DNA from: Tetracladium setigerum
Lineage: Eukaryota > Ascomycota > Leotiomycetes > Helotiales
DNA length: 64,000 nt
Direction of reading: 5' to 3'
Assembly: GCA_031472005.1 (NCBI GenBank)
Contig: PZJY01000007.1
Span: forward strand, 868,001-932,000
The notes beneath the pieces are model-generated. The model had not been told where the DNA came from. It saw only the letters and a list, made by a program, of their open reading frames with translations, and did no database searches. The translations under genes were made by a program, and so were the position numbers. This document shows, in pieces, positions 10,255 to 21,247 of this stretch; within the stretch, counting starts at the first letter, position 1, and each line of letters opens with the position of its first letter.

Positions 10255-13200
10255 ATGGCTCGGCACAGGGACTCTCGCTCACCATCGCCAGCAGGAAGCC
10301 AGCATTCGTCAAAACGAGTCAAGAGAGACGAAGACGTCCGAAGAGATCGTGACCGCGACCGTGATCGCAGAGATGAAAATCGGGGGCCGCAACGTCGGCG
10401 GAGCCGATCAAGAAGTTGGGATGTGAGAAACCAGAGTGCGCAGCTACGAGATTGGTACACTAATAATGTTTCAATGCAGCGCCGTCCACGAGAACGCGAT
10501 GCACCAAGGCGGCGAGAAAGATCAATAGATCGTCGAGATGACCGAGGTGGAAGACGCGACCGATCTAGGGATCGCAGAGATAGATTCACCGACAGGTCAA
10601 GATCTCCTGATAGGCGTCGACGTCGCAGTAGAGACAGGGACTATCGGGATAATCGGGACAGGCGAGACGACTCTTATGATCAGGGGCGAGACCGCCGCGA
10701 GAATTCAACTAATTCGTGGTCCGGTAGCAGAGGCGATCCAAATCATGGCAAACCTTTGTCCAGGCAGGATAATGGCAAACAGGAGGTATGTATTAAGAGT
10801 GCGCAGGATCCTTACGGCTTTGCTAAAGAATACCAGGCCCTGAAGCAGGCTGCACCACCAGCGCCAACTGAAGAACAGAAAAAAGCAGAGCGGCTCGCCA
10901 AGTTGGAGGCATGGAAGAAGAAGATGGCCGAAGACAAAGAGCGGAAGGAGAAGGAGGTTTCGGCGGGAGGTACCCGAAAACTTCTTGATGATATTATGCA
11001 AGGTTCAACTGCAACGTCTGTAGGATCTCCCGCATCTCCTAGAACGCCTCTCGGTGATGCCTCTCCGAAGCCCTATGCTGGCAAATTTGATCCGAAAGCC
11101 ATAGCCAAGAAGGCCGTATCGCACTCGAGCACTGGAAGCACCTTGGGCAAAGATCTACCATTGAAGGAATTGACAAAAGCGTCCGCTACCATTACTTCCA
11201 CGGTCAAGGATTTACAAGCTGACAAAAAGCCAACAGCTTTCAGCAGCACATCTACTGGTACGTTTGTTTTTATGGCTCAAACAGGCCAGGACTTAGTTAA
11301 CGGTGTTATCGTAGCATCTGCGTTACCTAAAGCAAGGGCAAATATGAGTGCATTCGGCATCAGCGCCAAGTTCGGAACAGATAACGAAAAGACCGGCTCC
11401 AAGCGAGCTCTGAATTTCGGTGAAGATGAAGGGTCAAGGAAGAAATTGGAAAAGCTACCGACCCTACCACTGGCAAACCTTGAGGATAGTGATGCTATGC
11501 TGGCTAACGATGTCGAGGGAGAAGACGATGATGATGCTATTATGGAAGACGCTGGTACCGAAGAAGAAGCCGCTGCTGCTGCACGGGCGGCGCGGGATGA
11601 AAGACTGCAAGAACAAAGTCTAGCCGAAGCAGCCGAAGACCAACACGAAGCCGTCGGGGATGTAAAGATGGAAGAACCTACAGCAGCGGAAGAGGATGAC
11701 GAAATCGATCCTCTGGATGCTTTCATGGAAGATCTAGGTGACCCATTTGCCGCCCCAGAGAAGTCGTTCTCCTTCAACAAATCAAAGCCAAAGCGACCGC
11801 AGCAAGAGGCAGAGCCTTTGTTTGGCGACGACGATGTTAGTCTCAAGGCTATTGATGCAGACCCAGACGATATTCTCGCAATGGCAAGCAAAGCCAGAAA
11901 GAAGAAGGAGCTTCCTACTATCAATTATGCTAAGTTGGATCTCGCGCCTTTCCGCAAGAATTTCTACACGGAACCTGCTGAGCTGATGGATATGACTGAA
12001 GCTGAGCTTGCAGATTTGCGCCTTGAGCTTGACGGCATCAAAGTCGCTGGCAAAGAGGTCCCTAAACCTGTTCAGAAATGGTCTCAGTGTGGTCTCAATA
12101 TTCAGTCTCTTGAAGTCATTCGAAAGCTGGGATACGATCGACCTACATCCATTCAAAGTCAAGCTATTCCTGCAATCATGTCTGGCCGTGATGTTATTGG
12201 GGTTGCCAAGACGGGGTCCGGTAAGACGATTGCCTTTCTGCTTCCAATGTTTCGCCACATCCGAGATCAAAAACCTCTAGAGAGCAGCGATGGCCCCGTT
12301 GGTCTGGTTATGACCCCGACACGCGAACTTGCTACTCAGATTCATAAAGAGTGTAAACCATTCCTCAAAGCAATGGGACTGCGAGCTGTCTGTGCCTATG
12401 GTGGTGCCCCTATCAAAGATCAAATTGCTGATCTGAAGCGGGGAGCCGAAATCATCGTCTGCACTCCAGGTAGAATGATCGACTTGCTAGCTGCCAATTC
12501 TGGGCGCGTTACGAATCTTCGGAGAGTTACTTACGTTGTCCTCGATGAAGCAGATCGCATGTTCGACATGGGATTTGAGCCGCAGGTAATGAAGATTTTC
12601 GCCAACATTCGACCAAATCGGCAAACCATTCTCTTTTCGGCCACTATGCCTCGTATCATGGATGCGCTAGCTAAAAAGACTCTCAATCTTCCAGTTGAAA
12701 TCACTGTCGGTGGTAGAAGTGTTGTAGCACCCGAGATTACCCAAATTGTCGAGGTCCGAGAGGAGAAGGAAAAGTTTCATCGGCTGTTGGAATTGCTAGG
12801 TGAGCTCTACGATACCGATGAGGATGCGAGATCATTGATCTTCGTTGATCGTCAAGAGAAGGCAGATGACCTCCTCAAGGATTTAATGCGAAAGGGCTAT
12901 CCTTGCATGTCCATTCATGGTGGAAAGGATCAGATTGACAGAGACTCTACCATCGATGATTTCAAGAACGGTGTAATCCCTATCTTGATCGCCACATCAG
13001 TCGCAGCACGGGGTTTGGATGTCAAGCAATTGAAGCTAGTCGTTAACTTCGATGCGCCAAATCACTTGGAAGACTATGTTCATAGAGCCGGTCGTACAGG
13101 TAGAGCTGGAAACAAGGGTACGGCTGTCACGTTTGTTACTGAGGATCAGGAACAATACTCCGTTGGTATTGCAAAGGCCCTCGAGCAATCCGGCCAGCCT

Positions 13201-13968
13201 GTACCTGAAAGGCTTAACGATATGCGAAAATCGTTCCGAGATAAAGTCAAAGCTGGCAAATCCAAAGATAGTTCTGGATTCGGCGGTAAAGGTCTTGAAC
13301 GCCTCGATGCCGATCGTGAAGCAACCAGAAACCGGGAGAGGAAAACCCACAAGACTGATGGCGACGATGACGAGGATAAAGAGGATAAAGCCGATGATGA
13401 TGATATCGTGCTCAAAGCTGCTTCGACCGTTCAAGCCGCCTCGCTTCCTACGCCTCCAATTGCTGGTGTACCCAGAGGCATTGATCTCGACGGTGCAATC
13501 ACTGTACACAAAACAGAAGCTGCCCCGGCAGCGGGCACTGGTAACAAGATTGCTCGGGTTACATCTGCTGCCGATGTCATTAACGCTCGCCTGAACAAAA
13601 CTGGCCAACTGCGCTCTGGAGTTCCAATTGACAACAAAGGTCCAGACGCAGGTGCCTTCCACGCCACCTTGGAAATCAACGACTTCCCACAGAAAGCTAG
13701 ATGGGCTGTTACCAACAGAACCAATGTCGCTAAGATTCTCGAGGCTACTGGCACATCGATCACGACTAAAGGAAGCTTCTACCCTGCAGGCAAAGAGGCA
13801 CCGGCAGGTGCGGATCCTAAATTGTATATTCTAGTGGAGGGTGATACCGAGCTGGTGGTCACAAATGCTATGCGTGAGTTAATGCGATTGCTGAAGGAGG
13901 GTACCATGGCGGCAGCCGACGCGGAAGGAAGAGCGCCTGCAAGTGGTAGATATAACGTTATGGGCTAA
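10255..13968 (+). CDS. PRP5: Spliceosomal DEAD-box ATPase Prp5 (DDX46)
   Basis: Prp5 remodels U2 snRNP and couples it to branch-site selection. One long ORF of 1237 aa starts at ATG 10255 (MARHRDSRSPSP). In order: an RS/RD-rich tail (about 1-170), a coiled basic EAWKKKMAEDKERKEK stretch, acidic blocks, the Prp5-specific DPLDAFM motif (about 485), the Q motif QKWSQCGL (about 607), TGSGKT (about 652), LDEAD (about 762), the SAT motif, and HRAGRTGRAG (about 942). A KH-like C-terminal segment (about 1135-1230) follows. A stretch at 11258-11314 has GTACGT...GTAG ends and a TTAGTTAAC branch-like site. It is exactly 57 nt without a stop, so it may be an intron that reads through when retained. Length agrees with fungal Prp5. 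Confidence 0.95.
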   Translation: MARHRDSRSPSPAGSQHSSKRVKRDEDVRRDRDRDRDRRDENRGPQRRRSRSRSWDVRNQSAQLRDWYTNNVSMQRRPRERDAPRRRERSIDRRDDRGGRRDRSRDRRDRFTDRSRSPDRRRRRSRDRDYRDNRDRRDDSYDQGRDRRENSTNSWSGSRGDPNHGKPLSRQDNGKQEVCIKSAQDPYGFAKEYQALKQAAPPAPTEEQKKAERLAKLEAWKKKMAEDKERKEKEVSAGGTRKLLDDIMQGSTATSVGSPASPRTPLGDASPKPYAGKFDPKAIAKKAVSHSSTGSTLGKDLPLKELTKASATITSTVKDLQADKKPTAFSSTSTGTFVFMAQTGQDLVNGVIVASALPKARANMSAFGISAKFGTDNEKTGSKRALNFGEDEGSRKKLEKLPTLPLANLEDSDAMLANDVEGEDDDDAIMEDAGTEEEAAAAARAARDERLQEQSLAEAAEDQHEAVGDVKMEEPTAAEEDDEIDPLDAFMEDLGDPFAAPEKSFSFNKSKPKRPQQEAEPLFGDDDVSLKAIDADPDDILAMASKARKKKELPTINYAKLDLAPFRKNFYTEPAELMDMTEAELADLRLELDGIKVAGKEVPKPVQKWSQCGLNIQSLEVIRKLGYDRPTSIQSQAIPAIMSGRDVIGVAKTGSGKTIAFLLPMFRHIRDQKPLESSDGPVGLVMTPTRELATQIHKECKPFLKAMGLRAVCAYGGAPIKDQIADLKRGAEIIVCTPGRMIDLLAANSGRVTNLRRVTYVVLDEADRMFDMGFEPQVMKIFANIRPNRQTILFSATMPRIMDALAKKTLNLPVEITVGGRSVVAPEITQIVEVREEKEKFHRLLELLGELYDTDEDARSLIFVDRQEKADDLLKDLMRKGYPCMSIHGGKDQIDRDSTIDDFKNGVIPILIATSVAARGLDVKQLKLVVNFDAPNHLEDYVHRAGRTGRAGNKGTAVTFVTEDQEQYSVGIAKALEQSGQPVPERLNDMRKSFRDKVKAGKSKDSSGFGGKGLERLDADREATRNRERKTHKTDGDDDEDKEDKADDDDIVLKAASTVQAASLPTPPIAGVPRGIDLDGAITVHKTEAAPAAGTGNKIARVTSAADVINARLNKTGQLRSGVPIDNKGPDAGAFHATLEINDFPQKARWAVTNRTNVAKILEATGTSITTKGSFYPAGKEAPAGADPKLYILVEGDTELVVTNAMRELMRLLKEGTMAAADAEGRAPASGRYNVMG

Positions 13969-14231
13969 GGAAAGTCCTGCTGCATATACCTGTTAGTTAG
14001 CCAAAATAGAATAAACAATTCACGTGTCGAAATTGCCCATCAATTCTCCCGTGCTTTCAAATAGTATTCGTGGCGTTCGTGATTGAATCTACATGCTAAA
14101 CTCCGCAACGCTCAAAAAAATATAAAAAGATGCCTTCAAGTCTTCCTCCCAATCGTCAATTCTTTCTCTTTCTCTCTCTCGGATCCAAACTTTCATATAA
14201 ATCACACTGTACTGTGGTGTACAAAAAGGAC
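13969..14231. other. Short convergent 3' region
   Basis: This is the 3' UTR space between PRP5 and the small myristoylated-protein gene. No further feature is seen. Confidence 0.4.
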
Positions 14232-14443
14232 TCAGTCATATCTCTGCGTCTGCTCATTCGCCTTGATCTGCCGATGTGCTCGCTCCTCAGCGCTGACGGC
14301 TTCCAGGGTATCATTCCTCGTCTGCTTCTTCTGCTCCTGCAACTGCGCGCCTAATTTTCCTTTTGGTTTACTTCCAGCAGCATTTGCTCTTGCCTATATT
14401 TCTCCGCAAGGACACCCAAATCGTCAGCTTCTGTTCTCTCTAT

Positions 14444-14475
<32 letters not shown>

Positions 14476-14792
14476 TCATTTTTCACCCATATATATGTCA
14501 CAAAAACCACCACCACCACCCCCACCACCACATTCTCATGTTAATAACTCTTAACTCACCTCGGCAGCTTCCGCAGCTTTCCTCCTCGCATCCTCTTTCT
14601 GCGCATCTAACGGTTGTTGATTTCCCCAGAACCTGAAGGCGAGGAAGTGCCGAGGACACGAGCTGGTCCGCCGACTTTTTTGGGGACGGAGGAGGTCGGT
14701 TTGCTATTTGAAGCTGGAGGGGCGGCGGAGGAGAGGGTGCGACCGGGTTGGGCGAAGGGGTCGGCGCTTTCTTTGCCGCAGAGGTTGCCCAT
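14232..14792 (-). CDS. Small N-myristoylated fungal protein, with one-base frame break
   Basis: The minus-strand ATG at 14792 opens MGNLCGKESADPF, a strong N-myristoylation plus palmitoylation signal (Gly2, Cys5). This belongs to a short conserved fungal family whose function I do not know. Exon 1 is 14792-14560 and exon 2 is 14393-14232 (ending QIKANEQTQRYD). Exon 1 is 233 nt: it reads two PGRTL/PARVL repeats to SSPSGSG, then hits TAG. The family continuation DAQKEDARRKAAEAAE is in another frame. Restoring one base in the G4 run at 14624-14627 would rejoin it and make 78 codons, followed cleanly by ARANAAGSKPKGKLG. A 53-nt intron could also bridge it but would delete the second repeat. The intron (14394-14559) holds CTTT and CCA microsatellites. 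Confidence 0.7.
14443..14478. repeat. CTTT microsatellite within an intron
   Basis: About nine TTTC units lie inside the intron of the myristoylated-protein gene. On its coding strand they read GAAA, so the tract is purine-rich there. A CCA-rich tract follows at about 14505-14531. Confidence 0.85.
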
Positions 14793-16216
14793 TGTATGGC
14801 CTTGGTGTTTATTTGTTTGTTTTGCGCCGGTGGTGCTTCTACTTCTTTTTGGGGGCTGTCGTTCTTATTTACGCGGAGCGAGTTGGTTGTTGGGTTGATT
14901 TCGCAAGGAAGTATGTGAGGTTGGAGCTGGAGGGTTGAGCTGCGAGAGCAAGCTTGGTGGGGTACAGTAGTAGCTTTACAGTATTGTGAATGAAGCTTGC
15001 GCTCTCTTCTCCGATGAATGGCAGAGTGTGAAACAGACGTTGAATCTTGGAGAAGGGGGTGGATGGATTAAAGAGGAAGAGAGGGGAAGGAACGGTGAGC
15101 AGAGGTGGTGGTGGGTTGTTATTTGTATTGGCGCATCCATCCGCATCTCTTGTCGCTGGATAAAACGGAAGTGAAGGTGCCTGTGCCTGTGCCTGTGGTC
15201 GTCGTCGCACACGCAAAAGGCCGAGATGCCTCTTCGAGCTACGCAGCCATCCAGGGAGAGCTTGGGGCTCAGATCTTGGCGATACGTACCTCCTCAGAGT
15301 GTGGGAAGCTGCAGCTTTTGGTACACGGCGTCTTGCGGCTCTTTTGCATGTTTGTGTTTTATGTGATACCATCTTTGATTTTGGTGGTTTATAAACTATT
15401 TATATTTATACCTATTCAACGAGGTCTTCTGGGACAGGTGACCGAAGTAAAGGGAGGGAGGGAGTGAGTGACCTTTTGCTGACTCTTATCGATTGCCGGA
15501 TTGGAGATTTCATCCCGCCAAGGGTCCGCTTGTGGCTGGATCTGGATGATGTCGATGTTCGAAATACTGGAACATTTCTCGAAGGATATACCACTTTTTT
15601 ACAATTTACTGTCCTTTTTATGCTCTTATACACTTGTATAGTGAACTTTCTTTCAATTACACTTCATTTCTCCGTATTCTCTCCACTTTACTTGACTTTA
15701 TTTTCACTTTACCTTCACCATACCGCATATTCAGCATTTCAGCTTGACCGACTTCGGTCTAGCTTTCCCCCATCTGATTTTTCCACCTTGATGGCCACCA
15801 CAGAGCGAGGATGCGCCGCGGATCCCAGATCTCTCACAACTCTTTCTTCCCAACTTTTGTTCGAGAAAAAGAAAAGCTTCTGGAAATAACCCAAAACAAA
15901 ACATCTTCCCTCAAACAAACCACCATTCCCCTTTCGCTTCCTCGTTCTCTTTTCCTGCTTAACAACCCCGCCATCGCATCATCTCATCTTCCTATTCTGC
16001 AGCAGCCGAGTTTTGATTGAGATTGACTCCGGAAAAAGCTGTTTGTTAGCAGCTAGCTTTCCCCCCACCTCATATCTTCACACGCCAGCCATCTCGCAAC
16101 AATCCAGCCTGCTCGCGATTAAGTAGAGAGAATAGAAAGAAAGGCTTCCTCGAGGATCCCATCCATGCAGCCGTAGCTCTTCCGCCAAATCTCCTTGCGC
16201 GGGAGGCATAATCGTC
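14793..16216. promoter_or_regulatory. Divergent intergenic region upstream of the Zap1-like gene
   Basis: The 1.4-kb spacer includes GGGAGGGAGGGAG near 15455-15467 and a long pyrimidine-rich, C/T-biased stretch (about 15640-16010) typical of promoters and leaders of strongly regulated fungal genes. I found no exact Zap1-type ZRE palindrome, but this was a search by eye. Confidence 0.45.
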
Positions 16217-18520
16217 ATGGACAATCACCACTCGGCCTTTGCGCCGAACCAAGCATTTTTCTCTTCCCAGAATCATGAGCAGATGAACGGCGACTGGACT
16301 CAGTATTCAAATGGCTATGACTACTCCATGGATAACACACATTCCATACAGCAAGCTCAGTACTTTCAATTCCCCCAACCCTCCTATCAGGCAGATTCGA
16401 GAGCTGGCAAGGGCCCGATGACCCAGCTGCTATCCCAAATCCACCCGGCCTCCCACGTTCGCGCCTTCAATCCTGCTGCTAGCAAGATGTCTTCTCGCTC
16501 TGGTGTGAATCCAATCCAAGTGCGAAAAGAGCGATCAAAGCAAACTCAACCTGCCAAACGCCAGAAGATTTCTCCATCCGCGATCCAAAAAGGTCACTCT
16601 CGATGCAACTCTACTGCCGAATCGATGGTTAGCGAGTGTTGCAGCAGCTGTCCGGATACTCCGCCCTGCGATGAGTCGGATTGTTGCGATGAGGACGAAT
16701 GTGAAATGCAAGCTGTTGCCGTCGTGCCTTGCTATGAAGAGGCTTGCGCGAAACCAGTATGCAGCAATCCATGTCTGACGGCCGGCATCAACGCTGTTGC
16801 CATGAACTCGCCTCCAGCCCAAACCAGAACAACGAACTGGCTTGAGTCTCAGTGGATTCCACCCGTTTCGCAATCAATGGTCTCCGGACACAGTATTCAA
16901 CCTGTGATGAATGGCGACTTTGACCAACAATATAATTCGACCTCCGCCTCCCCAGTTCCTACTACACCCTCGATGGTTCACAATATGGATACTCCATATT
17001 CTCCGCACAACGCACTGCCGACTCCTCAATATGGGGCCTTCCCTGCAACACTCCCTTTCAATCAACCAAATATCATGATGTCAACTTCAGGCGATGCCTA
17101 CAACCATGCTGAGTGGCCAAACTACTCGAACAACTCTCACCATGTGACGAACTGTCTCTGGAACGGTTGTCAGGATCAGCAATACTTTACGAGCGATGCG
17201 CAATGGATTTCCCATCTCCACCATTCCCATATTGATCCTCAAATGAGCTTTGGGTGCCCTGTTCAGGACGAGGCTTGCCCGCCAACTCTAGCTACCGATC
17301 CATTGGATCATCTACAAGCAGCTCACGGCTACAACTATGATTTCACAGACTTCAACAACAGTGGCTTTAGCTGTCCCGCTCCCGCATGTCTCCCTGACCA
17401 GACATTCTCCTCACAAACCATGTTCCACAATCACTTCGATCATGTTCATGGCATCCCCGCTCAAGGATCTGTTGAGTGTCGATTGGAAGCTTGTAACACC
17501 ACTTTTATTGATCCCCAGGACTTAATCAAGCATATCAGCCAACATCACCACTTGCCTGTTGCTCTACCAAAAGAAGCTACCATCCGTTCGGTCTCTGCTG
17601 AAACAGCCAGTATACTAGCTTCGCTGCCCACAGCCGGCCTCAAGGCAAGTGTATCGCCTACCTCTACGCCCGCACCCGAATTTGATGGAGATTTCTCAAA
17701 TAAAAGCACCATTCATGCCTGTAAATGGAAGGATGGAGATGACATATGTGGACAAACTTGCGCATCCGAAGAAGAACTACAAAAACATATCAAGCATGAG
17801 CATCTCGAACAATTGGACAAACAGAGTGGTTACAAGTGCCTTTGGGAGGGATGCGGTCGAGATTCTAAGCGAGGCGAAAAGGCTGGTTTCACCCAGCGAG
17901 GAAAATTGGAGCGACATATGGCTACTCATACTGGATGTAAGTATCCTCTTTATCTATATCTCTCTTCCTTGAGAAAATTTTGTGCTAATGACAATACTAG
18001 TCAAATGCTGTGCCTGCGATGAATGCGGCAAAACATTCTCGGCTGAGCAATCTCTTCGCCAACATAAGCTCCTTCACAAAGGCGAAAAACCATGGAAGTG
18101 TAAGCACTGCGGCAAAGGCTTCCCTCAACAGAGCGCTTGCAGTAAGTTTCCCCTCCTCCCACCTCCCTTTCGCTTCTTCCTAAACTATCAATCTCACACT
18201 TTCCCACAGCAATCCACGAACGTACACACACCAAAGAAAAACCGCTCCAATGCCCCACCTGCGGAAAATGCTTCTCGGAATCCTCAAACCTCTCCAAGCA
18301 CCGCAAGATCCACGGTGAGAAGGGACTTAATAATTGCGATTACCCGGCTTGTGGAAAGAGCTTCCATCGCTTTGATCAGCTGAAACGACATAGAGCTACG
18401 CATGAAAGACAGGCAGCGGCGAGGAGGAAGAGTATGGAGGGCTTAGAGAATTTTATGGCGCAATCTGGTGGTGGCGAGCAGAGAGATGAGGTTGATGAGA
18501 CTGAAGGGGAAGGGGCGTAA
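16217..18520 (+). CDS. ZAP1: Zinc-responsive C2H2 regulator, Zap1/ZafA-like
   Basis: Likely the activator of zinc-uptake genes under zinc shortage. Three exons: 16217-17936, 18001-18141 and 18210-18520 (723 aa). The N-terminus is Gln/Asn/Ser-rich. A cysteine-dense segment at about 140-190 (CCSSCPDTPPCDESDCC) resembles the zinc-sensing cysteine/histidine regions of this family. Degenerate fingers start at CLWNGC (about 313), CPAPAC (about 385), CRLEAC (about 420) and CKWKDGDDICGQTC (about 501). The DNA-binding finger array runs from CLWEGCGRDS (about 541) through CDECGKTFSAEQSLRQHK, CKHCGKGF and EKPLQCPTCGKCFSESSNL to CDYPACGKSFHRF. The EKPLQC...ESSNLSKH signature and paired sensor fingers match yeast Zap1. 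Introns fall inside the finger array and both keep frame. Confidence 0.8.
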
Positions 18521-21247
18521 CAGGTGCTCTTTCCACATCTGAATGAGTTGGGAAATTCCCCACTTATTCGTTCCATTATCCAAAGTGGATGGACTGTCGC
18601 CGTCAAATCCTCTTCGTTTGTCAAGTACTGCCAGCAGTACATAATGTTCATGATACGAGAGATGAGATGATAGCGAAAAAGGACACGGATGAAGTGGAGA
18701 CGGGATGTTTGGGTGGTGGTGGTGTTTTTTACAAGCGTTTTTATACCCGCATTTCAAAAGCATGGTATTGGAGTTCATAAGGGTGGGTGGATTGTTTTAC
18801 GCTTTCCCCCAATTCATCTGCCTCTTTTATGGGGCTGCATGTATTGCGGTTGGGAGTGGATGGGTTTGGGTTGGGATGGGTTGGATGAGGAGTTCCTCGG
18901 TCATTTCTGTACTGTGCATTGGGGGTTTAGGAGCGTTATTTTTCTTTGTTTCTTTTTTTTTCTTTTTTTTTGCTTTGCTTGAAATGGAGTAATTGCGGTT
19001 CAGAGAGGAATACTGGAGGTATGGGGTGGTACAGCATTTGAACTTTGCTTTTTTTTTTGCCTTTTTGACTGTAGAGAAAGAGAGACAGATAGAGAGGGGG
19101 GAGAGATGGTATAAGAATTTGATGTGATGTGGTGTGGTGCTGGGGTGGATGGATGCATTTATGTCATGATAGATGAACGAATACAACACACACTTTGCTC
19201 ACTACATACCCATATACAGAGTAGAGGAAGGCTTGATTGAAAGTCGTTGTTGGTGAAGAGATGTTGATATGGTGATGGGAGAGGAAGGAGGTTATCAATG
19301 GTGCACCGGATCAATTCCATTCCTGTCTTCCGACACATACCATTCATGCACAGAATGACAGAGTACAAATATTCGAAGAAATTTCTGCTGCAGCACAAGT
19401 AATGAATAACAAGAGATGAAAATAAAGTTTTCCCCTGCTTCTTTGGCTGTTGGGTCTAGACTCTTCAGTAAGAGTATTATCTGATATTGTGTCGTTGATG
19501 GAATAATGAGTTCGGATCATGTCCGAATCATGATTCATAATAGTTCTCTGTACAAGTGTACATACACCGTCGACTAGGTGGGTATGTACGGGGTGGACGG
19601 TCGTGAGGTTCGCCAAGATATCGGCTAGAGGATCGTTCCGCATATTGCATAAAATACTGGAGGTATTTGACTCAATATAAGCACCTGTCAAATATTCCGT
19701 TAGACTCGGGGTCCATTGTCCCTTTCGTTGGTTCTATTTTGATCTCCGTGCTTGAGCAACTGCTGTTTTAATCTGAGTTGAGGGTGAACAGAGCCCGAAG
19801 AGAGCCTGAGAGAGCCTGCTGTAATTCAGCCTATGCACTTTAATATTAAACCAATTCTAAACCCTCACATACCGAAGCCAGCACTGCTGAACTTTTGGCA
19901 ACACATTTCTGCTCCTTTGTGATGCCATGGGCCTAGAAACCACGGTAGGGCACGTTATGGTTTGGGTCACAGCATGCACAGTAGATCAAGGGATTGCATA
20001 CTATAATAACTCATGATCCTCACTTTGTAGAGTACGACTCGATTGTCTCAAAAGTATTTTCATCTATAACACCCAGCCACATAGATTGCAACACAAGGGT
20101 CAGATAGAGTTCGGGAAACGATAATTTTAAGACTTAAGGTTATCCCCATTAAAGTTGCAGCGTGCCATTTCGGTTTCTCATCCTGGAAGCTACAGTACGT
20201 GCATAATAACTACCGAGGTACTGTACCTTACTGTACTGGACGACATAATGGTGTATCTCCCTGGGATAATGCGGGGAGCTGTCATGAATTCGCTATATAT
20301 CCAATAGAAATCCATGTGGACGAGCCCATGCCCCTGACCTCGCTTAAGGTACACACCACGGAGGAACTACCTAACTTAGGAGGTAGGTGCAGTACAACAC
20401 GTTGAAAGAAATTGAGAGATATCCTTTCAAGGATCCATATCAAGAGCTGATTAAAAACTTCATATGGGAATGCGGCGTAGGTAGGTTGACTCGTTGTGCT
20501 TTCATTGGTTGATTCTTGTAATGTACATGTAGCTGAGTCTGTTTCATCACATGATCGGATCCATCTCTTAAATACTTCGAGGCCACGATGATAACCCTCG
20601 ACATCAATATTATTGTAAAATTCCGTCTTCAGGTAGAGAGTGCGGGGGGGCACGTCTTTTGATATCAAGCATTGAGACCAGGCTGAGTATTACACACCTA
20701 CCTAGCACAGTAAAGGATCAAAGCTAAAGTGTTCGGCCAGGACGATATCGATATATCTTGGCGGCAAGACATTTCGAGAAATGCAGGCATGCTAGGCTCC
20801 CTCTATTGCCAGTCTCTTAGCACTAGAGAGAACATTCCTGTTTCAGACAACTACGCCTCTCACGCCGCTCATGTGCATAGCTTCTTTCGATGTGTAATCT
20901 CGAGAACTGCCGGCAAAATGCAAATATGAGGTTCTAGACAGAGGATTGAGATTGTATCTCGAGGCGAAGTTGGACTGTCGGACAGAAATAATATCATTTT
21001 GTGTTTCCCGCGGTCGGATTAGAGCCATCGTGGCTCGGAATGGACGAGATCGTACTGTGAAGAATCTATTTCTGGTCACCGTTCCTTGAGCAGTAGATTG
21101 TCAAGATATCTGCCTGGAGGAAAAATATCTATATAAAGGATGCTCACTCCCATCAATCACTTCTCTCCTCAGTACAGCATCCAGACAGTCTCTCACTTCC
21201 TTCTCTCACTTTGTTTTACTTCAAATCGCTCACGTCTATCCAGCAAC
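18521..21247. other. 2.7-kb intergenic region without recognisable genes
   Basis: It holds the zap1-like 3' UTR with T-rich tracts (about 18945-18970 and 19050-19060), then unstructured AT-rich sequence, and the promoter of the secreted-protein gene. Open stretches here lack ATG starts or protein-like composition. Confidence 0.45.
21132..21137 (+). promoter_or_regulatory. TATA box of the secreted-protein gene
   Basis: TATAAA lies in a TATATAAAGG context, 111 bp upstream of ATG 21248 and followed by a CT-rich leader. Position and context fit a regulated promoter. Confidence 0.6.

Noticed and set aside
10795..10815. GTATGT...GCGCAG segment of 21 nt in PRP5, intron-like ends
   Set aside because: Far too short for a fungal intron and lacks a branch site.
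20282..20668. 128-codon minus-strand open stretch
   Set aside because: Starts at TTG rather than ATG; no family resemblance, no consistent exon partner.
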